In this document: positions 34,410 to 42,828 of the stretch, one piece after another
Numbering within the stretch: the first letter of the stretch is position 1
Layout of the letters: every line of letters begins with the position of its first letter
Assembly (NCBI GenBank): GCA_003242085.1
Contig: QBML01000036.1
Location: 1-57,514, forward strand
Length of the DNA: 57,514 bases
Source of the DNA: Pseudanabaena frigida
GTDB taxonomy: Bacteria > Cyanobacteriota > Cyanobacteriia > Pseudanabaenales > Pseudanabaenaceae
Direction of reading: 5' to 3'
Made by a program: the position numbers and the translations under genes
Notes under the pieces: generated by a model
The model's database searches: none
The model's input: only the letters and a program-made list of their open reading frames with translations
What the model was told of the DNA's origin: nothing

Positions 34410-34706
34410 ATGGGTGGTAACTTGTTTAAGAATATTTTTACATCAATCCTTGAGACTTTTGGTTTAGCTGTGTGGATCGAAATTGTTACAGATTCACCAC
34501 GTTGTACTTATTATTTCGGCCCTTTTACTAGTGAGGCTGAAGCTGAAGCTGCAAAATTTGGCTATATAGAAGATTTGGAATCTGAAGGTTCCAAAGGTCT
34601 CTCAGTGATGGTAAAGCGTTGCAAGCCTGATGCACTAACGGTCTATGATGATTCACTGGATTTTAAGTTTGACCGCTTTACTGCATTTAGCGGTCAGACT
34701 CTTTAA
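34410..34706 (+). CDS. DUF1816 domain-containing protein
   Basis: 98 residues. Residues about 17-80 carry the DUF1816 pattern: AVWIEIVTDSPRCTYYFGPF, then SEAEAEAAKFGYIEDLESEG and KGLSVMVKRCKPDALT. The family is restricted to cyanobacteria and plants; its function is unknown. In some genomes it accompanies phycobilisome genes, including linker-fused forms. No partner is adjacent here. Confidence 0.9.
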   Translation: MGGNLFKNIFTSILETFGLAVWIEIVTDSPRCTYYFGPFTSEAEAEAAKFGYIEDLESEGSKGLSVMVKRCKPDALTVYDDSLDFKFDRFTAFSGQTL

Positions 34707-34842
34707 TCTTAAAACTGATGAATTGGTTAATGGGCTGGTTCCCTAATTTTCCCTAACTTAATTAATGAGATAAATGCATAATTAAGTTTCTTTGATATGC
34801 ATCTGCATGTTGAAGATTCTAATTACAGAGTTTTGCGATAAA

Positions 34843-34918
34843 AACCAAACCGAGAAAAAATTTTGAAAGCATTGCTTAGCCACGCTTTTAAAATTTTTTT
34901 CTTGTGGTTCGTTTGATT
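34843..34918. repeat. Imperfect 76-bp hairpin
   Basis: Outer arms ccaaaccgagaaaaaattt and a diverged complement, inner aaagcattgcttagccacgctttt. Its mismatches suggest an older member of the hairpin set. Confidence 0.5.
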
Positions 34919-34989
34919 AGTAATTGCTGCAATTTGTGGATTTTCTAAATTCTTGGTGTGATCCCCTAAAATTAGTCAAACGACGAATG

Positions 34990-35034
34990 TTTTAGGATAG
35001 GAGAAGGCATTTAATGCCTTCTCCTATCCTAAAA
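34990..35034. terminator. Perfect hairpin upstream of msrA
   Basis: Arms ttttaggataggagaaggca and its complement, loop tttaa. It ends just 24 bp before the msrA start, so it may be the DUF1816 terminator or an msrA leader element. Confidence 0.65.
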
Positions 35035-35057
35035 AATTTATTCTTTAGAGTGAGCAT

Positions 35058-35717
35058 ATGTTATTTGGACTTGGCAAGAAATTAACGCTCCCAACTGCGG
35101 TAGATGCTCTTCCTGGAAGACCTTCGGCGATTGCTACCGCATCTCATCATTTCGTAAATGGGAATGCGCTTAAGCCGCCTTACCCTGAAGGCATGGAAAC
35201 AGCTGTTTTTGGCTTAGGTTGTTTTTGGGGTGCAGAACGACGTTTCTGGCAACAGAAAGGTGTTTATGTTACTGCTGTTGGTTATGCCGCAGGATTGACT
35301 CCTAACCCTACTTACGAAGAGGTCTGTTCTGGCATGACGGGACATAATGAAGTGGTTTTGGTTGTCTACGATCCCAAAGTAATTAGCTATGCAGATTTAC
35401 TAAAAGTTTTTTGGGAATCTCATAACCCCACACAGGGAATGCAGCAAGGCAATGATAAAGGGACACAATATCGTTCAGGCATTTATGTCTACAATGATAG
35501 CCAAAGAAAGTTGGCTGAGGAATCGCGGGAAGTATACCAAGATGCGCTTAAGACCTCAGGGATGAAGCAAGGCATCACAACTGAAATTCGTGATGCTGGT
35601 GAGTTTTATTATGCAGAAGGTTACCATCAACAATATTTAGCCAAAAATCCTGGTGGATATTGTGGTTTGGGCGGTACAAATGTTTGCTATCCTGCTGTTG
35701 CAGTTTCAAATCCGTAA
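35058..35717 (+). CDS. msrA: Peptide methionine sulfoxide reductase MsrA
   Basis: 219 residues. The active-site Cys lies in [14 protein letters not shown] (about 50-63). Substrate-binding residues are in [18 protein letters not shown] (about 76-93) and [11 protein letters not shown]. The C-terminal [16 protein letters not shown] supplies the resolving cysteines. It repairs methionine-S-sulfoxide, important during photosynthetic oxidative stress. An N-terminal extension of about 45 residues precedes the catalytic domain, as in several cyanobacterial MsrA proteins. Confidence 0.96.
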   Translation: MLFGLGKKLTLPTAVDALPGRPSAIATASHHFVNGNALKPPYPEGMETAVFGLGCFWGAERRFWQQKGVYVTAVGYAAGLTPNPTYEEVCSGMTGHNEVVLVVYDPKVISYADLLKVFWESHNPTQGMQQGNDKGTQYRSGIYVYNDSQRKLAEESREVYQDALKTSGMKQGITTEIRDAGEFYYAEGYHQQYLAKNPGGYCGLGGTNVCYPAVAVSNP

Positions 35718-35751
35718 AGTAAAAGCGGCGCAATGCGGAGCCTTTACTTTA
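35715..35751. terminator. Hairpin after msrA
   Basis: Outer arms taaagtaaa and tttacttta, with an imperfect inner helix agcggcgc/ggagcct around an AATG-type apex. Confidence 0.6.
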
Positions 35752-35816
35752 TTCAACTAGGAGGGTAAATACTCCACTGCTCAGCGGTGTAAGTACATTC
35801 TAGTAAAAGAGAATTT

Positions 35817-35847
35817 AATACCTCGCCCACTTGCGGCGGGGTTATTT
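35817..35847. terminator. Hairpin before the LpxB-related gene end
   Basis: Arms aatacctcgcc and ggcggggttatt (one bulge), loop cacttgc. It is the likely terminator for the convergent minus-strand gene. Confidence 0.55.
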
Positions 35848-35867
35848 ATTAGTAGTCGGTTGGTGCT

Positions 35868-37142
35868 TTACGCTGACTCAGTCGCAGGTGTTGAAACCAT
35901 TGCGGCAAGTTTACTTGCTGCTCCAGCTTCACCGCATACCTTCTTTAGCCGATCGCGCATTTTAGTGAGTTCCTCGGGGCGATCGAGGTAAAACAAAATT
36001 TCATTAACTACCTGAGTGGGTGTGAGTTCTCCTAAAAGTTCTGGCACGATCGCTTCACCTGCCCATATATTCGGCCAAGCTAACAATTGACCTTTTTTCT
36101 GAATTTGCGAAATCAGGATGGAATTAATTAAAATTCCGAAGAATTTTCCCAAGAATGGCGCAGCCGCAAGTAAGCCGAGCAAACCATCCCATCCCACTTT
36201 CATGTCTACAAAATTGGTGGGTAATAATACGATCATCGGCTGATTGAGTGCGGCAAGCTCGGCAGTATTTGCGCCGACGGTCGTAATGCAGATCTGACTG
36301 CTGGTTATCAGAGCATGGGCAGGAAATTCACGGTGAATCTTGATCACTGTGCCTTTGGCGGTTAACAAGTTTCCGTCAGCCAAAACTGCTGTTGCTCCTT
36401 CACTGTCGTTTGTAGGAAAGCTATTTTGAGCGTATTGCGCTAAGGTTTCGGGTGTAGTCGTTGGTGCTAGGACAATCACTAATTCCAGATCAGGACGCTG
36501 TTGATTGAGAATATCGGCGATCGCGACAACTAAGGGCACACCGATCTGTAATTTATGTCCTTTGGAACCTGGCATAAAGCAGATTCGTAAATTAGAACCA
36601 GAGCTACTTAGTGACTCTGGTTCTACGCGATCAACCATCAAATCCCCAATCACTGTCGCTTTTGCTCGAAATTCTGTGGGGATCTTGTCGGCGATCGCTT
36701 GATTACGAACCGCAAACAAATCCGCCCAGCGATACCATCGGGCTTCCCATTCCGCATAAATTAAAGTTTTGTAACCTAGCCGCTTGGCGATTGCCACCGC
36801 AAAAAACTGATCTCCCCCTAAAAAAATCACGATTCCTTTTTTTGCCCATTCCCAGTTAGGTGTTTTGCCCCATAACAAAAAATCAAAAAATTGATCCTGC
36901 GGTAACACGCGATCGACATTGGGAAAACTTTGCGCCAGTTGGGCTTCCTGTCCACTTGCATTCTGACAAGGTGAGAGGGCGATCGAGATGCGAGTGTGTG
37001 GTTGAGCTAAATTTTCAGGCGATCGCTGCGCTATTTCTAAAGCTTTGAGAAAAGGATATACCCATGTCGTTAGCTCCCCAGGACCATTCGACAGAATCAA
37101 AATATCTGTGGAAATATCGGTGAGATGAGGAGCGTTAATCAT
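35868..37142 (-). CDS. Lipid-A-disaccharide synthase-related protein
   Basis: 424 residues of a GT-B glycosyltransferase-like fold distantly related to LpxB. It starts DILILSNGPGELTTWVYPFL (about 14-33) and has IVIFLGGDQFFAVAIAKRLG (about 104-123), RICFMPGSKGHKLQIGVPLV (about 186-205) and a C-terminal TVGANTAELAALNQPMIVLLP (split: TVGANTAELAAL, about 297-308). This branch is common in cyanobacteria with unknown product. A true LpxB is encoded about 4 kb away, so the activity is probably different. Confidence 0.86.
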   Translation of the reverse strand: MINAPHLTDISTDILILSNGPGELTTWVYPFLKALEIAQRSPENLAQPHTRISIALSPCQNASGQEAQLAQSFPNVDRVLPQDQFFDFLLWGKTPNWEWAKKGIVIFLGGDQFFAVAIAKRLGYKTLIYAEWEARWYRWADLFAVRNQAIADKIPTEFRAKATVIGDLMVDRVEPESLSSSGSNLRICFMPGSKGHKLQIGVPLVVAIADILNQQRPDLELVIVLAPTTTPETLAQYAQNSFPTNDSEGATAVLADGNLLTAKGTVIKIHREFPAHALITSSQICITTVGANTAELAALNQPMIVLLPTNFVDMKVGWDGLLGLLAAAPFLGKFFGILINSILISQIQKKGQLLAWPNIWAGEAIVPELLGELTPTQVVNEILFYLDRPEELTKMRDRLKKVCGEAGAASKLAAMVSTPATESA

Positions 37143-37146
37143 AGTT

Positions 37147-37202
37147 AATAAACCTGTAAAGTAGACAGAGAACTTCCCGCCCTCTCTACTTTATGGGTTT
37201 AT
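37147..37202. repeat. Imperfect hairpin between divergent genes
   Basis: Outer arms aataaacctgtaaagtaga and its near-complement tctactttatgggtttatt, loop containing cttcccgcc. Confidence 0.45.
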
Positions 37203-37332
37203 TGTCAGAAATTGAAATGACGGGATCGAATTCACGATAAAATTATGCACTTACGATCAAGTTAAATTAAAAGCTAGTTACCAAGCTTTTTGCCCCAATT
37301 TTTTACTCAAGTTTTTTATAAGCGTCACGCAT

Positions 37333-38199
37333 GTGGATTTAAGTAGTTTATTTGATACACCAAAACCCGTCATCGGGGTCATTCATCTTTTGCCACTGCC
37401 TACTTCGCCGCGTTGGGGGAGCAGCCTGAAAGAGGTCATTGATCGTGCTGAACAGGAAGCGACAGCACTCGCCGCAGGCGGTGTACATGGAATTATCGTA
37501 GAAAATTTTTTTGATGCTCCTTTTACCAAAGATCGCGTCGATCCTGCGGTAGTTAGTTCCATGAGTCTGGTTGTCCATCGTGTCAAACAGATGGTTGGCA
37601 TTCCTGTAGGCATTAATGTTTTAAGAAATGATGGCCACAGTGCCCTAGCGATCGCCTCCTGTGTTGGTGCAAAATTTATTCGGGTCAATGTTCTCATGGG
37701 CGTAATGGCAACGGATCAAGGCATTATCGAAGGCGATGCCTACAAACTCTTGCGCTATCGCCGTGAACTAGGCTCAGATGTCAAAATCTTTGCTGATGTT
37801 TTGGTAAAGCACGCTCAGCCTATTTCCGTGCCACAGATTTCCGCCGCAGTTCACGATACAGTCCATCGCGGACTTGCTGATGCCGTAATTTTGTCGGGAT
37901 GGGCGACGGGTCATGCACCGACCTCAGAAGATCTCAAGGAAGCCAAAATTGCCTGTGGCGAGACACCTCTATTTGTTGGCTCTGGCGCGACTTGGGACAA
38001 TGTACCGCAGTTGATGGAATATGCTGACGGTGTGATTGTCTCTAGCTCACTCAAGCGCAATGGTCAGATTCAACAGGCGATCGATCCAATCAGGGTCAGC
38101 CGCTTTGTCGATGCGGTGCGTTTGGATATTGCCAACAAAAAAAATCAGCATATTGCTGAAGAGCAAATACGGCGATCGCCGCCCTTATCAATTGGGTAA
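37333..38199 (+). CDS. btpA: Photosystem I biogenesis protein BtpA
   Basis: 288 residues of the BtpA TIM-barrel family: VIGVIHLLPLPTSPRWGSSL (about 13-32), GGVHGIIVENFFDAPFTKD (about 48-66), GINVLRNDG (about 92-100), and VGSGATWDNVPQLMEYADGV (about 215-234). BtpA is a thylakoid extrinsic protein needed to accumulate or stabilise the photosystem I core, especially at low temperature. The start is GTG 37333: the ATG two bases upstream is out of frame and stops at once. Followed by the VKOR gene on the same strand. Confidence 0.94.
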   Translation: MDLSSLFDTPKPVIGVIHLLPLPTSPRWGSSLKEVIDRAEQEATALAAGGVHGIIVENFFDAPFTKDRVDPAVVSSMSLVVHRVKQMVGIPVGINVLRNDGHSALAIASCVGAKFIRVNVLMGVMATDQGIIEGDAYKLLRYRRELGSDVKIFADVLVKHAQPISVPQISAAVHDTVHRGLADAVILSGWATGHAPTSEDLKEAKIACGETPLFVGSGATWDNVPQLMEYADGVIVSSSLKRNGQIQQAIDPIRVSRFVDAVRLDIANKKNQHIAEEQIRRSPPLSIG

Positions 38200-38270
38200 A
38201 ATCTTATAATTAAAACTCACAGGACAACGCACTGTGAGTTTTAAATGGGTTATTAGCAGGTAGGTGCAAA

Positions 38271-39161
38271 TTGTCAGGAACAGCTACAAGAAAACGATCT
38301 GAGCCTTGGTTGCATCGGTGGTCGCGCCCTGCGATCGTCGCTTTGTCTCTATTTGGCTTTTCTCTTACAACTTATTTGACTGTAACTCATTTCTTTGGGC
38401 AAAAAGTCGCGCTCTGCAACGTTGAAGGTAGTGGCTGCGACTTAGTACTGAGTAGTGAGTATGCCAAAATTTTTGGAATTCCACTGACCATCTTTGGGGC
38501 TTTGGGGTATCTCACTTTAGGATTGCTAGCGGGACTGCCATTATTATTAAAACGCGAAGATCCTAAAGCACAGATCCAAATCAAGGAATTAGCTAACTTC
38601 TTGATGTTTATGGTGTCTTCGGCGACCTTTGTGTTTAGTGGATACCTGATGTATTTACTTGCATCAGGTAGTATCGGTGGACAGCCTCAGGTGTGTTTGT
38701 ATTGCATCTCCTCAGCCGTCACCATGACCACAATCTGGTTGCTAACAGTGTTTGGCAATACATGGAAAGATGTTGGGCAGTTATTCTTTACTGGTGCGAT
38801 CGTGGCGATTGTTACTCTGACTGCAACTCTTGGAATTTATGCTAGCCAAGGTAAACTCGCGGCGCAGAGTAATTCTTTTGCAGGGCGACTTGCCCAGCAC
38901 TTAACGGTAACCAATGCCAAAATGTATGGTGCATATTGGTGCCCACACTGCATGGATCAGAAGAAAAAGTTTGGAGAAGCTCAAAAACTTATTCCTTATA
39001 TTGAGTGCGATCCTAAGGGCGCGAATCCGCAAACTACACTATGTCAACAAAAGGGCATTACTGGGTTTCCGACTTGGGAAATCAATGGAAAGATGCTTTC
39101 TGGTGAGCGGACTCTAGATGAGTTAGCTGATGCATCGGGTTATACTGGAGCTCGTAATTAA
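38271..39161 (+). CDS. Vitamin K epoxide reductase-thioredoxin fusion (disulfide-bond formation)
   Basis: 296 residues. Residues about 20-190 are a four- to five-helix VKOR domain with loop cysteines in CNVEGSGCDLV (about 44-54) and the quinone-side CXXC in QVCLYCISSAV (about 142-152). Residues about 205-296 are a lumenal thioredoxin-like domain with AYWCPHCMDQ and extra cysteines (ECDPKG, TLCQQKG), and cis-Pro in GFPTWEING. It oxidises thiols in exported and lumenal proteins and passes electrons to quinone; homologs are needed for photosystem assembly. The start is TTG with AGGTAGGTG upstream. Confidence 0.94.
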   Translation: MSGTATRKRSEPWLHRWSRPAIVALSLFGFSLTTYLTVTHFFGQKVALCNVEGSGCDLVLSSEYAKIFGIPLTIFGALGYLTLGLLAGLPLLLKREDPKAQIQIKELANFLMFMVSSATFVFSGYLMYLLASGSIGGQPQVCLYCISSAVTMTTIWLLTVFGNTWKDVGQLFFTGAIVAIVTLTATLGIYASQGKLAAQSNSFAGRLAQHLTVTNAKMYGAYWCPHCMDQKKKFGEAQKLIPYIECDPKGANPQTTLCQQKGITGFPTWEINGKMLSGERTLDELADASGYTGARN

Positions 39162-39162
39162 T

Positions 39163-39191
39163 AAAAAAAGAGCGCTTAGCGCTCTTTTTTT
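39163..39191. terminator. Bidirectional hairpin after the VKOR gene
   Basis: Arms aaaaaaagagcgc and gcgctcttttttt, loop tta. Shared with the convergent binding-protein gene. Confidence 0.85.
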
Positions 39192-40017
39192 ATAGCCCCC
39201 AATATTTTGCTCTCTCTTTGAGCCATCCATTTTTACGCCATTTTTCGACAATATCAAATACTCGATCGCGCAAGTCTAAATGCTGTAAACCGCGAGGTAA
39301 AGCGATCGCTAAACTATGTACCGCTAAAGGCTGCCCGATGCTCTCATATTCAGGGTTTTCTTTAATCCATTGAATGAGGCTACTCTTGTCACCTGCAAAG
39401 GCTTTAACTCTTCCAGATTGCAATGCAGCTAGACCATCTTGATAGGAACTTGCCCCAATAATGGCAGCTTTTGGAAATTGCGATTGAATTACGGCAATCG
39501 TGGCAGAATTTTTGATGACTGCGATCGCTACGGGTTGCTTGAGATCTTGAGAGGTTGTCCCACTCTTGGCGATCGCAATCGTGCTGTCGGTGTAATAGGG
39601 TAACGAAAAATCAATTAGGCGAGAACGATTAGAAGTGACAGTAATTTGCGCGATCGCTAAATCAACTTGATTATTTTGTAATGCTGCTAGGCGATCGCGG
39701 TTTTTTAATGGTACTAACTCAATCGGAATATTTAGCTCCTTGGCTAATTCACGGGCAATATCAATTTCTAACCCTGATAAGTTACCAGTGCGATCGCGAA
39801 ATCCGAATGGCGGTAAATTATCTTTGACCCCAATAATTAACTTGCCCCGTTTTTGGATTTTATCGAGAGTATTGATTTCTGGGGTGATGGCTGAGTTTGT
39901 TTCTGCGGCGATCGCCAAATTATGAGGCAGAAGTACTTGGAAATAATTCCCCCCATCAAATAAGGCGATCGTGGCGATCGTTGTTAATACAAAAGTATTG
40001 CTCTGAGTTTTTCTCAC
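39190..40017 (-). CDS. Amino-acid ABC transporter substrate-binding protein (family 3)
   Basis: 275 residues. Signal peptide at about 1-38, ending AIAAE. The family-3 core follows: IQKRGKLIIGVKDNLPPFGF (about 54-73), GNLSGLEIDIARELAKEL (about 78-95), QVDLAIAQITVTSNRSRLID (about 115-134) and FSLPYYTDS (about 135-143). It binds polar amino acids, or a related small ligand, in the periplasm. No lipobox and no permease or ATPase neighbours are present, so it either works with a remote transporter or has a sensory role. A ribosome site GGAGG lies close upstream (40020-40026 on the complement). Confidence 0.88.
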   Translation of the reverse strand: MRKTQSNTFVLTTIATIALFDGGNYFQVLLPHNLAIAAETNSAITPEINTLDKIQKRGKLIIGVKDNLPPFGFRDRTGNLSGLEIDIARELAKELNIPIELVPLKNRDRLAALQNNQVDLAIAQITVTSNRSRLIDFSLPYYTDSTIAIAKSGTTSQDLKQPVAIAVIKNSATIAVIQSQFPKAAIIGASSYQDGLAALQSGRVKAFAGDKSSLIQWIKENPEYESIGQPLAVHSLAIALPRGLQHLDLRDRVFDIVEKWRKNGWLKERAKYWGL

Positions 40018-40039
40018 ACAACCTCCTTAAAATCTCAAA

Positions 40040-40094
40040 AAACCAAAAAAAGAAAAAAGCGGCGCATTGCGCCGCTTTTTTCTTTTTTTGGTTT
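40040..40094. terminator. 55-bp hairpin after rplT
   Basis: Twenty-six-bp arms (aaaccaaaaaaagaaaaaag then cggcgc, and complement), loop att. It ends the rpmI-rplT transcript; the rplT stop codon (40093-40095) overlaps the right edge. Confidence 0.85.
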
Positions 40095-40446
40095 ATACGA
40101 CAGCTTTTGCTTTTTCCACGATTGCAGTAAAAGCTTGTGGATCGAGAATCGCAATTTGAGAAAGCATCTTGCGATTGATGTCGATGTTTGCTTTCTTGAG
40201 CAGACCTGCAAATTTGCTATAGCTCAGACCTTGTTGGCGAGCCGCAGCATTAATGCGGGTAATCCAGAGACTACGGAAATCGCGCTTCTTTTTGCGGCGA
40301 TCGCGGTAGGCATTACGAAGAGCTTTCATTACCTGCTGGTTAGCAGTGCGGAACAGCTTGGAGTGCGATCCGCGAAAGCCCTTGGCTAATTTCAGTACTT
40401 TATTGCGGCGCTTTCTAGCTACGTTACCGCGTTTTACTCTCGTCAT
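40093..40446 (-). CDS. rplT: 50S ribosomal protein L20
   Basis: 117 residues. [20 protein letters not shown] at the start, then [20 protein letters not shown] and [20 protein letters not shown] are the textbook L20 sequence. It binds 23S rRNA early in assembly, and in some bacteria represses its own operon. It follows rpmI on the same strand with a 78-bp gap that contains a hairpin. Confidence 0.98.
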   Translation of the reverse strand: MTRVKRGNVARKRRNKVLKLAKGFRGSHSKLFRTANQQVMKALRNAYRDRRKKKRDFRSLWITRINAAARQQGLSYSKFAGLLKKANIDINRKMLSQIAILDPQAFTAIVEKAKAVV

Positions 40447-40488
40447 GGCAGTTGGTTATTATCGTAAAATCGTTGTATTTTCTTTAAT

Positions 40489-40517
40489 TTTTTTAGGGCG
40501 AAAAACGCCCTAAAAAA
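40489..40517 (-). promoter_or_regulatory. Terminator-like hairpin between rpmI and rplT
   Basis: Stem attttttta-gggcg / cgccc-taaaaaat with an AAAAA loop on the plus-strand reading. It could be an attenuator, an RNA-processing site or a partial terminator that sets the L35:L20 ratio. Confidence 0.55.
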
Positions 40518-40524
40518 TCTTCAA

Positions 40525-40722
40525 TTAGGCGTAAGGCATCATTGCGCTTACTCTGTCATTATCAGTGTCATCAACTATAGCCATCTGACCCAATCTGCTC
40601 TTACGAACAGTAGGCTTATGCTCTAGTAGGTGGTTGCGACCAGCGTGGCGGCGAGCAAACTTGCCGCTACCCGTCACCTTGAATCGCTTGGCGGCAGATT
40701 TACGAGTTTTGAGCTTAGGCAC
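40525..40722 (-). CDS. rpmI: 50S ribosomal protein L35
   Basis: 65 residues: [20 protein letters not shown], then [17 protein letters not shown], basic throughout; it matches the L35 family. In many bacteria the order is infC-rpmI-rplT; here infC is absent upstream and a divergent gene (lpxB) starts instead. It forms a two-gene operon with rplT. Confidence 0.98.
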   Translation of the reverse strand: MPKLKTRKSAAKRFKVTGSGKFARRHAGRNHLLEHKPTVRKSRLGQMAIVDDTDNDRVSAMMPYA

Positions 40723-40935
40723 TTCTTTCTAGTCCAATTTTTTGACCTTTACGAGTGTACCATAAAGGGATTCGATATATTGCATTTACTGTGAAATTAC
40801 AATAATTATCATTTTGAAACTGATTTTAGGGCTTTCCATAACTACGACACGGAAAACTCTAAAATCAGTTCTGGTGAAATTCTATTGCACAAACTGCTCT
40901 TAAAACTCAGTATGGGATCTAATTCAGAAATCAAG

Positions 40936-42093
40936 ATGAAACGTCGCATATTTATTAGTACAGGGGAAGTGTCAGGTGACTGGCATGGGGCAATTTTAAT
41001 TGAAGCATTACACGAACGGGCGATCGCCAAAGGGATTGAGCTAGAAATTGTTGGACTTGGTGGCGATCGCATGGAGGCGACAGGTACAAAATTGCTAGGA
41101 AATACCGTCGGTATTGGTTCGATTGGGGCGGTTGAAGCATTGCCCTACATTTTGCCAACAATTCTCGTGCAGGAAGACGCTAAGAAGTGGTTAAAAAAAT
41201 CGCCACCCGATGTGGTCGTATTGATCGACTACATGATGCCAAATCAAGGGATGGGCTATTTTGCCAAGCGGGTTCTTAAAGTTCCTGTTATCTATTACAT
41301 TGCGCCTCAAGAATGGGTCTGGTCATTTAATGACAAAAACACTAAAGCGATCGCCGTTTTCACCGATAAACTTTTAGCGATTTTTCCTCAAGAAGCAGTT
41401 TATTACGAAAAGCAAGGCACAAATGTGCAATGGGTCGGACATCCCTTTGTAGATTTAATGGCAAAGGTTCCCGATCGTGCTGAAGCTCGTAAACAGCTTG
41501 GGATCGCTGCTGATGATTTGGTCGTTACACTGCTGCCAGCTTCACGAACGCAGGAATTGAAATCAGTCATGCCGATTATTCTCAAAGCCGCCAAAATCAT
41601 CCAAGCCAAGTTACCCCATGTCAAATTTTGGTTACCGCTATCTTTGGAGCGCTATCGCCCTGCTGTTGAGAAGTTACTTGCGGAATATGACATCAAAGCC
41701 ACAATTATTTCTGCTCAGTCGCAAATTGCGATTAGTGCTGCGGACTTGGTACTCAGCAAATCTGGAACTGTCAATCTCGAAACAGCTTTGCTGAATGTGC
41801 CACAGGTGATTTTATATCGAGTTAGCGCGATTACAGCTTGGATTGCGCGGTATATTGTCAAACTTCAGTTACCATTTATTTCGCCAGTGAATTTGGTAAA
41901 TATGGAGTCAGTTGTGCCTGAATTTGTTCAGGACAAAGCAATCCCTGAAGCGATCGCGGAGACTGCTTTAGATTTATTAATCAATCCTCAAGCTCGGCAA
42001 ACGATGCTGGATGGATATACAAGAGTCAGAGAAAGCCTAGGTGAAAAAGGTGCGATTAATCGTGTGGCAGATTCGATTATTGATTATTTGTAG
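40936..42093 (+). CDS. lpxB: Lipid-A-disaccharide synthase
   Basis: 385 residues from ATG 40936 (MKRRIFISTGEVSGDWHGAI), which fits the conserved LpxB N-terminus; upstream starts at 40885 (TTG) and 40912 (ATG) give non-conserved leaders. Motifs: GLGGDRMEATG (about 40-50), PVIYYIAPQEWVWS (about 117-130), VGHPFVD (about 170-176), PASRTQELKSVMPIIL (about 204-219), SKSGTVNLETALL (about 280-292). It condenses UDP-diacyl-glucosamine and lipid X to lipid A disaccharide. Ends just before a repeat-rich gap. Confidence 0.95.
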   Translation: MKRRIFISTGEVSGDWHGAILIEALHERAIAKGIELEIVGLGGDRMEATGTKLLGNTVGIGSIGAVEALPYILPTILVQEDAKKWLKKSPPDVVVLIDYMMPNQGMGYFAKRVLKVPVIYYIAPQEWVWSFNDKNTKAIAVFTDKLLAIFPQEAVYYEKQGTNVQWVGHPFVDLMAKVPDRAEARKQLGIAADDLVVTLLPASRTQELKSVMPIILKAAKIIQAKLPHVKFWLPLSLERYRPAVEKLLAEYDIKATIISAQSQIAISAADLVLSKSGTVNLETALLNVPQVILYRVSAITAWIARYIVKLQLPFISPVNLVNMESVVPEFVQDKAIPEAIAETALDLLINPQARQTMLDGYTRVRESLGEKGAINRVADSIIDYL

Positions 42094-42121
42094 ATAGCTA
42101 TAGCATTCCTAAATCATTTTG

Positions 42122-42172
42122 GCTTCGACTTCGCTCAGCCAGCGCAGATAGGGTGCTGAGTGAAGTCGAAGC
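42122..42172. repeat. Copy 2 of the GGCTTCGACT palindrome family
   Basis: Arms gcttcgacttcgctcagc and gctgagtgaagtcgaagc (one mismatch), loop of 15 bp. Compare 17688-17733 and 43373-43427. Confidence 0.8.
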
Positions 42173-42210
42173 TTCCGCCTACCATTTATAGCAATTACCG
42201 AACGAAACAT

Positions 42211-42259
42211 AATAACAACCTTGAAAGCATTGCAAAGCAATGCTTTCAAGGTTGTTATT
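42211..42259. terminator. 49-bp perfect palindrome
   Basis: Arms aataacaaccttgaaagc-attgc and complement, loop aaa; downstream of lpxB. Confidence 0.75.
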
Positions 42260-42306
42260 GGTTTGGGTTTAAGCGCAAAGTGCTGTAGAGCATTAGGACA
42301 AAATCA

Positions 42307-42354
42307 AAAATAAAAGAGAGTAGCATCGCCTAGTGATGCTACTCTCTTTTATTT
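42307..42354. terminator. Perfect hairpin before the 42388 gene end
   Basis: Arms aaaataaaagagagtagcat-c and complement, loop gcctagt. It serves the convergent minus-strand gene. Confidence 0.8.
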
Positions 42355-42387
42355 TCTAAAGTGGTGGCTGTATGTAGAAATTGGCGA

Positions 42388-42810
42388 TCATTTATTCTGA
42401 TTGAATAAAACCTCATTAATATGCCCTTTAAACAAGTCGATACCTAGCGCCGATTTGATGAGATAGAGAATTAAGATCGTAACTGCACTAATCAGCAAAC
42501 TCATGGCAATAATTAGTAAGATTGCAGCTATTGTATTTGCGATTTTGGTGATGCCCTTTATTGGATATTGTCTTTGTTGTTTGCGAATATCTCTTCCAAT
42601 CATTAATACGACGAAGTAGCGAGTAACAATAAGATCGACGACAAAACGCAAATCGATTAATTTAGGAGTTGACTTAGGAACTGCTGTATAAATTACAGAT
42701 CTGATGCTATCAATTTCGTCTTCATTTAGTTTTTCTAGTACATATAAAGGGATTTGATGCATGTAATATTCAGTATCCCTAGAATTAAAATCTTGAGAAG
42801 CTTGAGACAT
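42388..42810 (-). CDS. Hypothetical membrane protein A of a two-gene pair
   Basis: 140 residues. A soluble N-terminus (about 1-60, with YYMHQIPLYVLEKLNEDEID and ending in an RFVVDLIVTRYF-like stretch) precedes a charged loop (RDIRKQQRQYPIKGITK). One or two strongly hydrophobic helices follow at about 91-118 (IAAILLIIAMSLLISAVTIL). No family recognised. It lies 18 bp downstream of another membrane-protein gene on the same strand, so the two probably form an operon and may act together. Confidence 0.72.
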   Translation of the reverse strand: MSQASQDFNSRDTEYYMHQIPLYVLEKLNEDEIDSIRSVIYTAVPKSTPKLIDLRFVVDLIVTRYFVVLMIGRDIRKQQRQYPIKGITKIANTIAAILLIIAMSLLISAVTILILYLIKSALGIDLFKGHINEVLFNQNK

Positions 42811-42828
42811 ATTGTTTGACCGTAATTA

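Larger units (their letters stand above)
34707..35057. other. 351-bp intergenic region with two hairpins
   Basis: No gene. It holds an imperfect hairpin (34843-34918, outer arms aaccaaaccgagaaaaaa against its near-complement) and a perfect one (34990-35034). Confidence 0.55.
42094..42387. other. 294-bp gap full of palindromes
   Basis: No gene. It holds three palindromes in a row: 42122-42172, 42211-42259 and 42307-42354. Confidence 0.7.

Noticed and set aside
39190-40017. Complete amino-acid ABC importer
   Set aside because: Only the binding protein is present; neighbours are VKOR and ribosomal genes.
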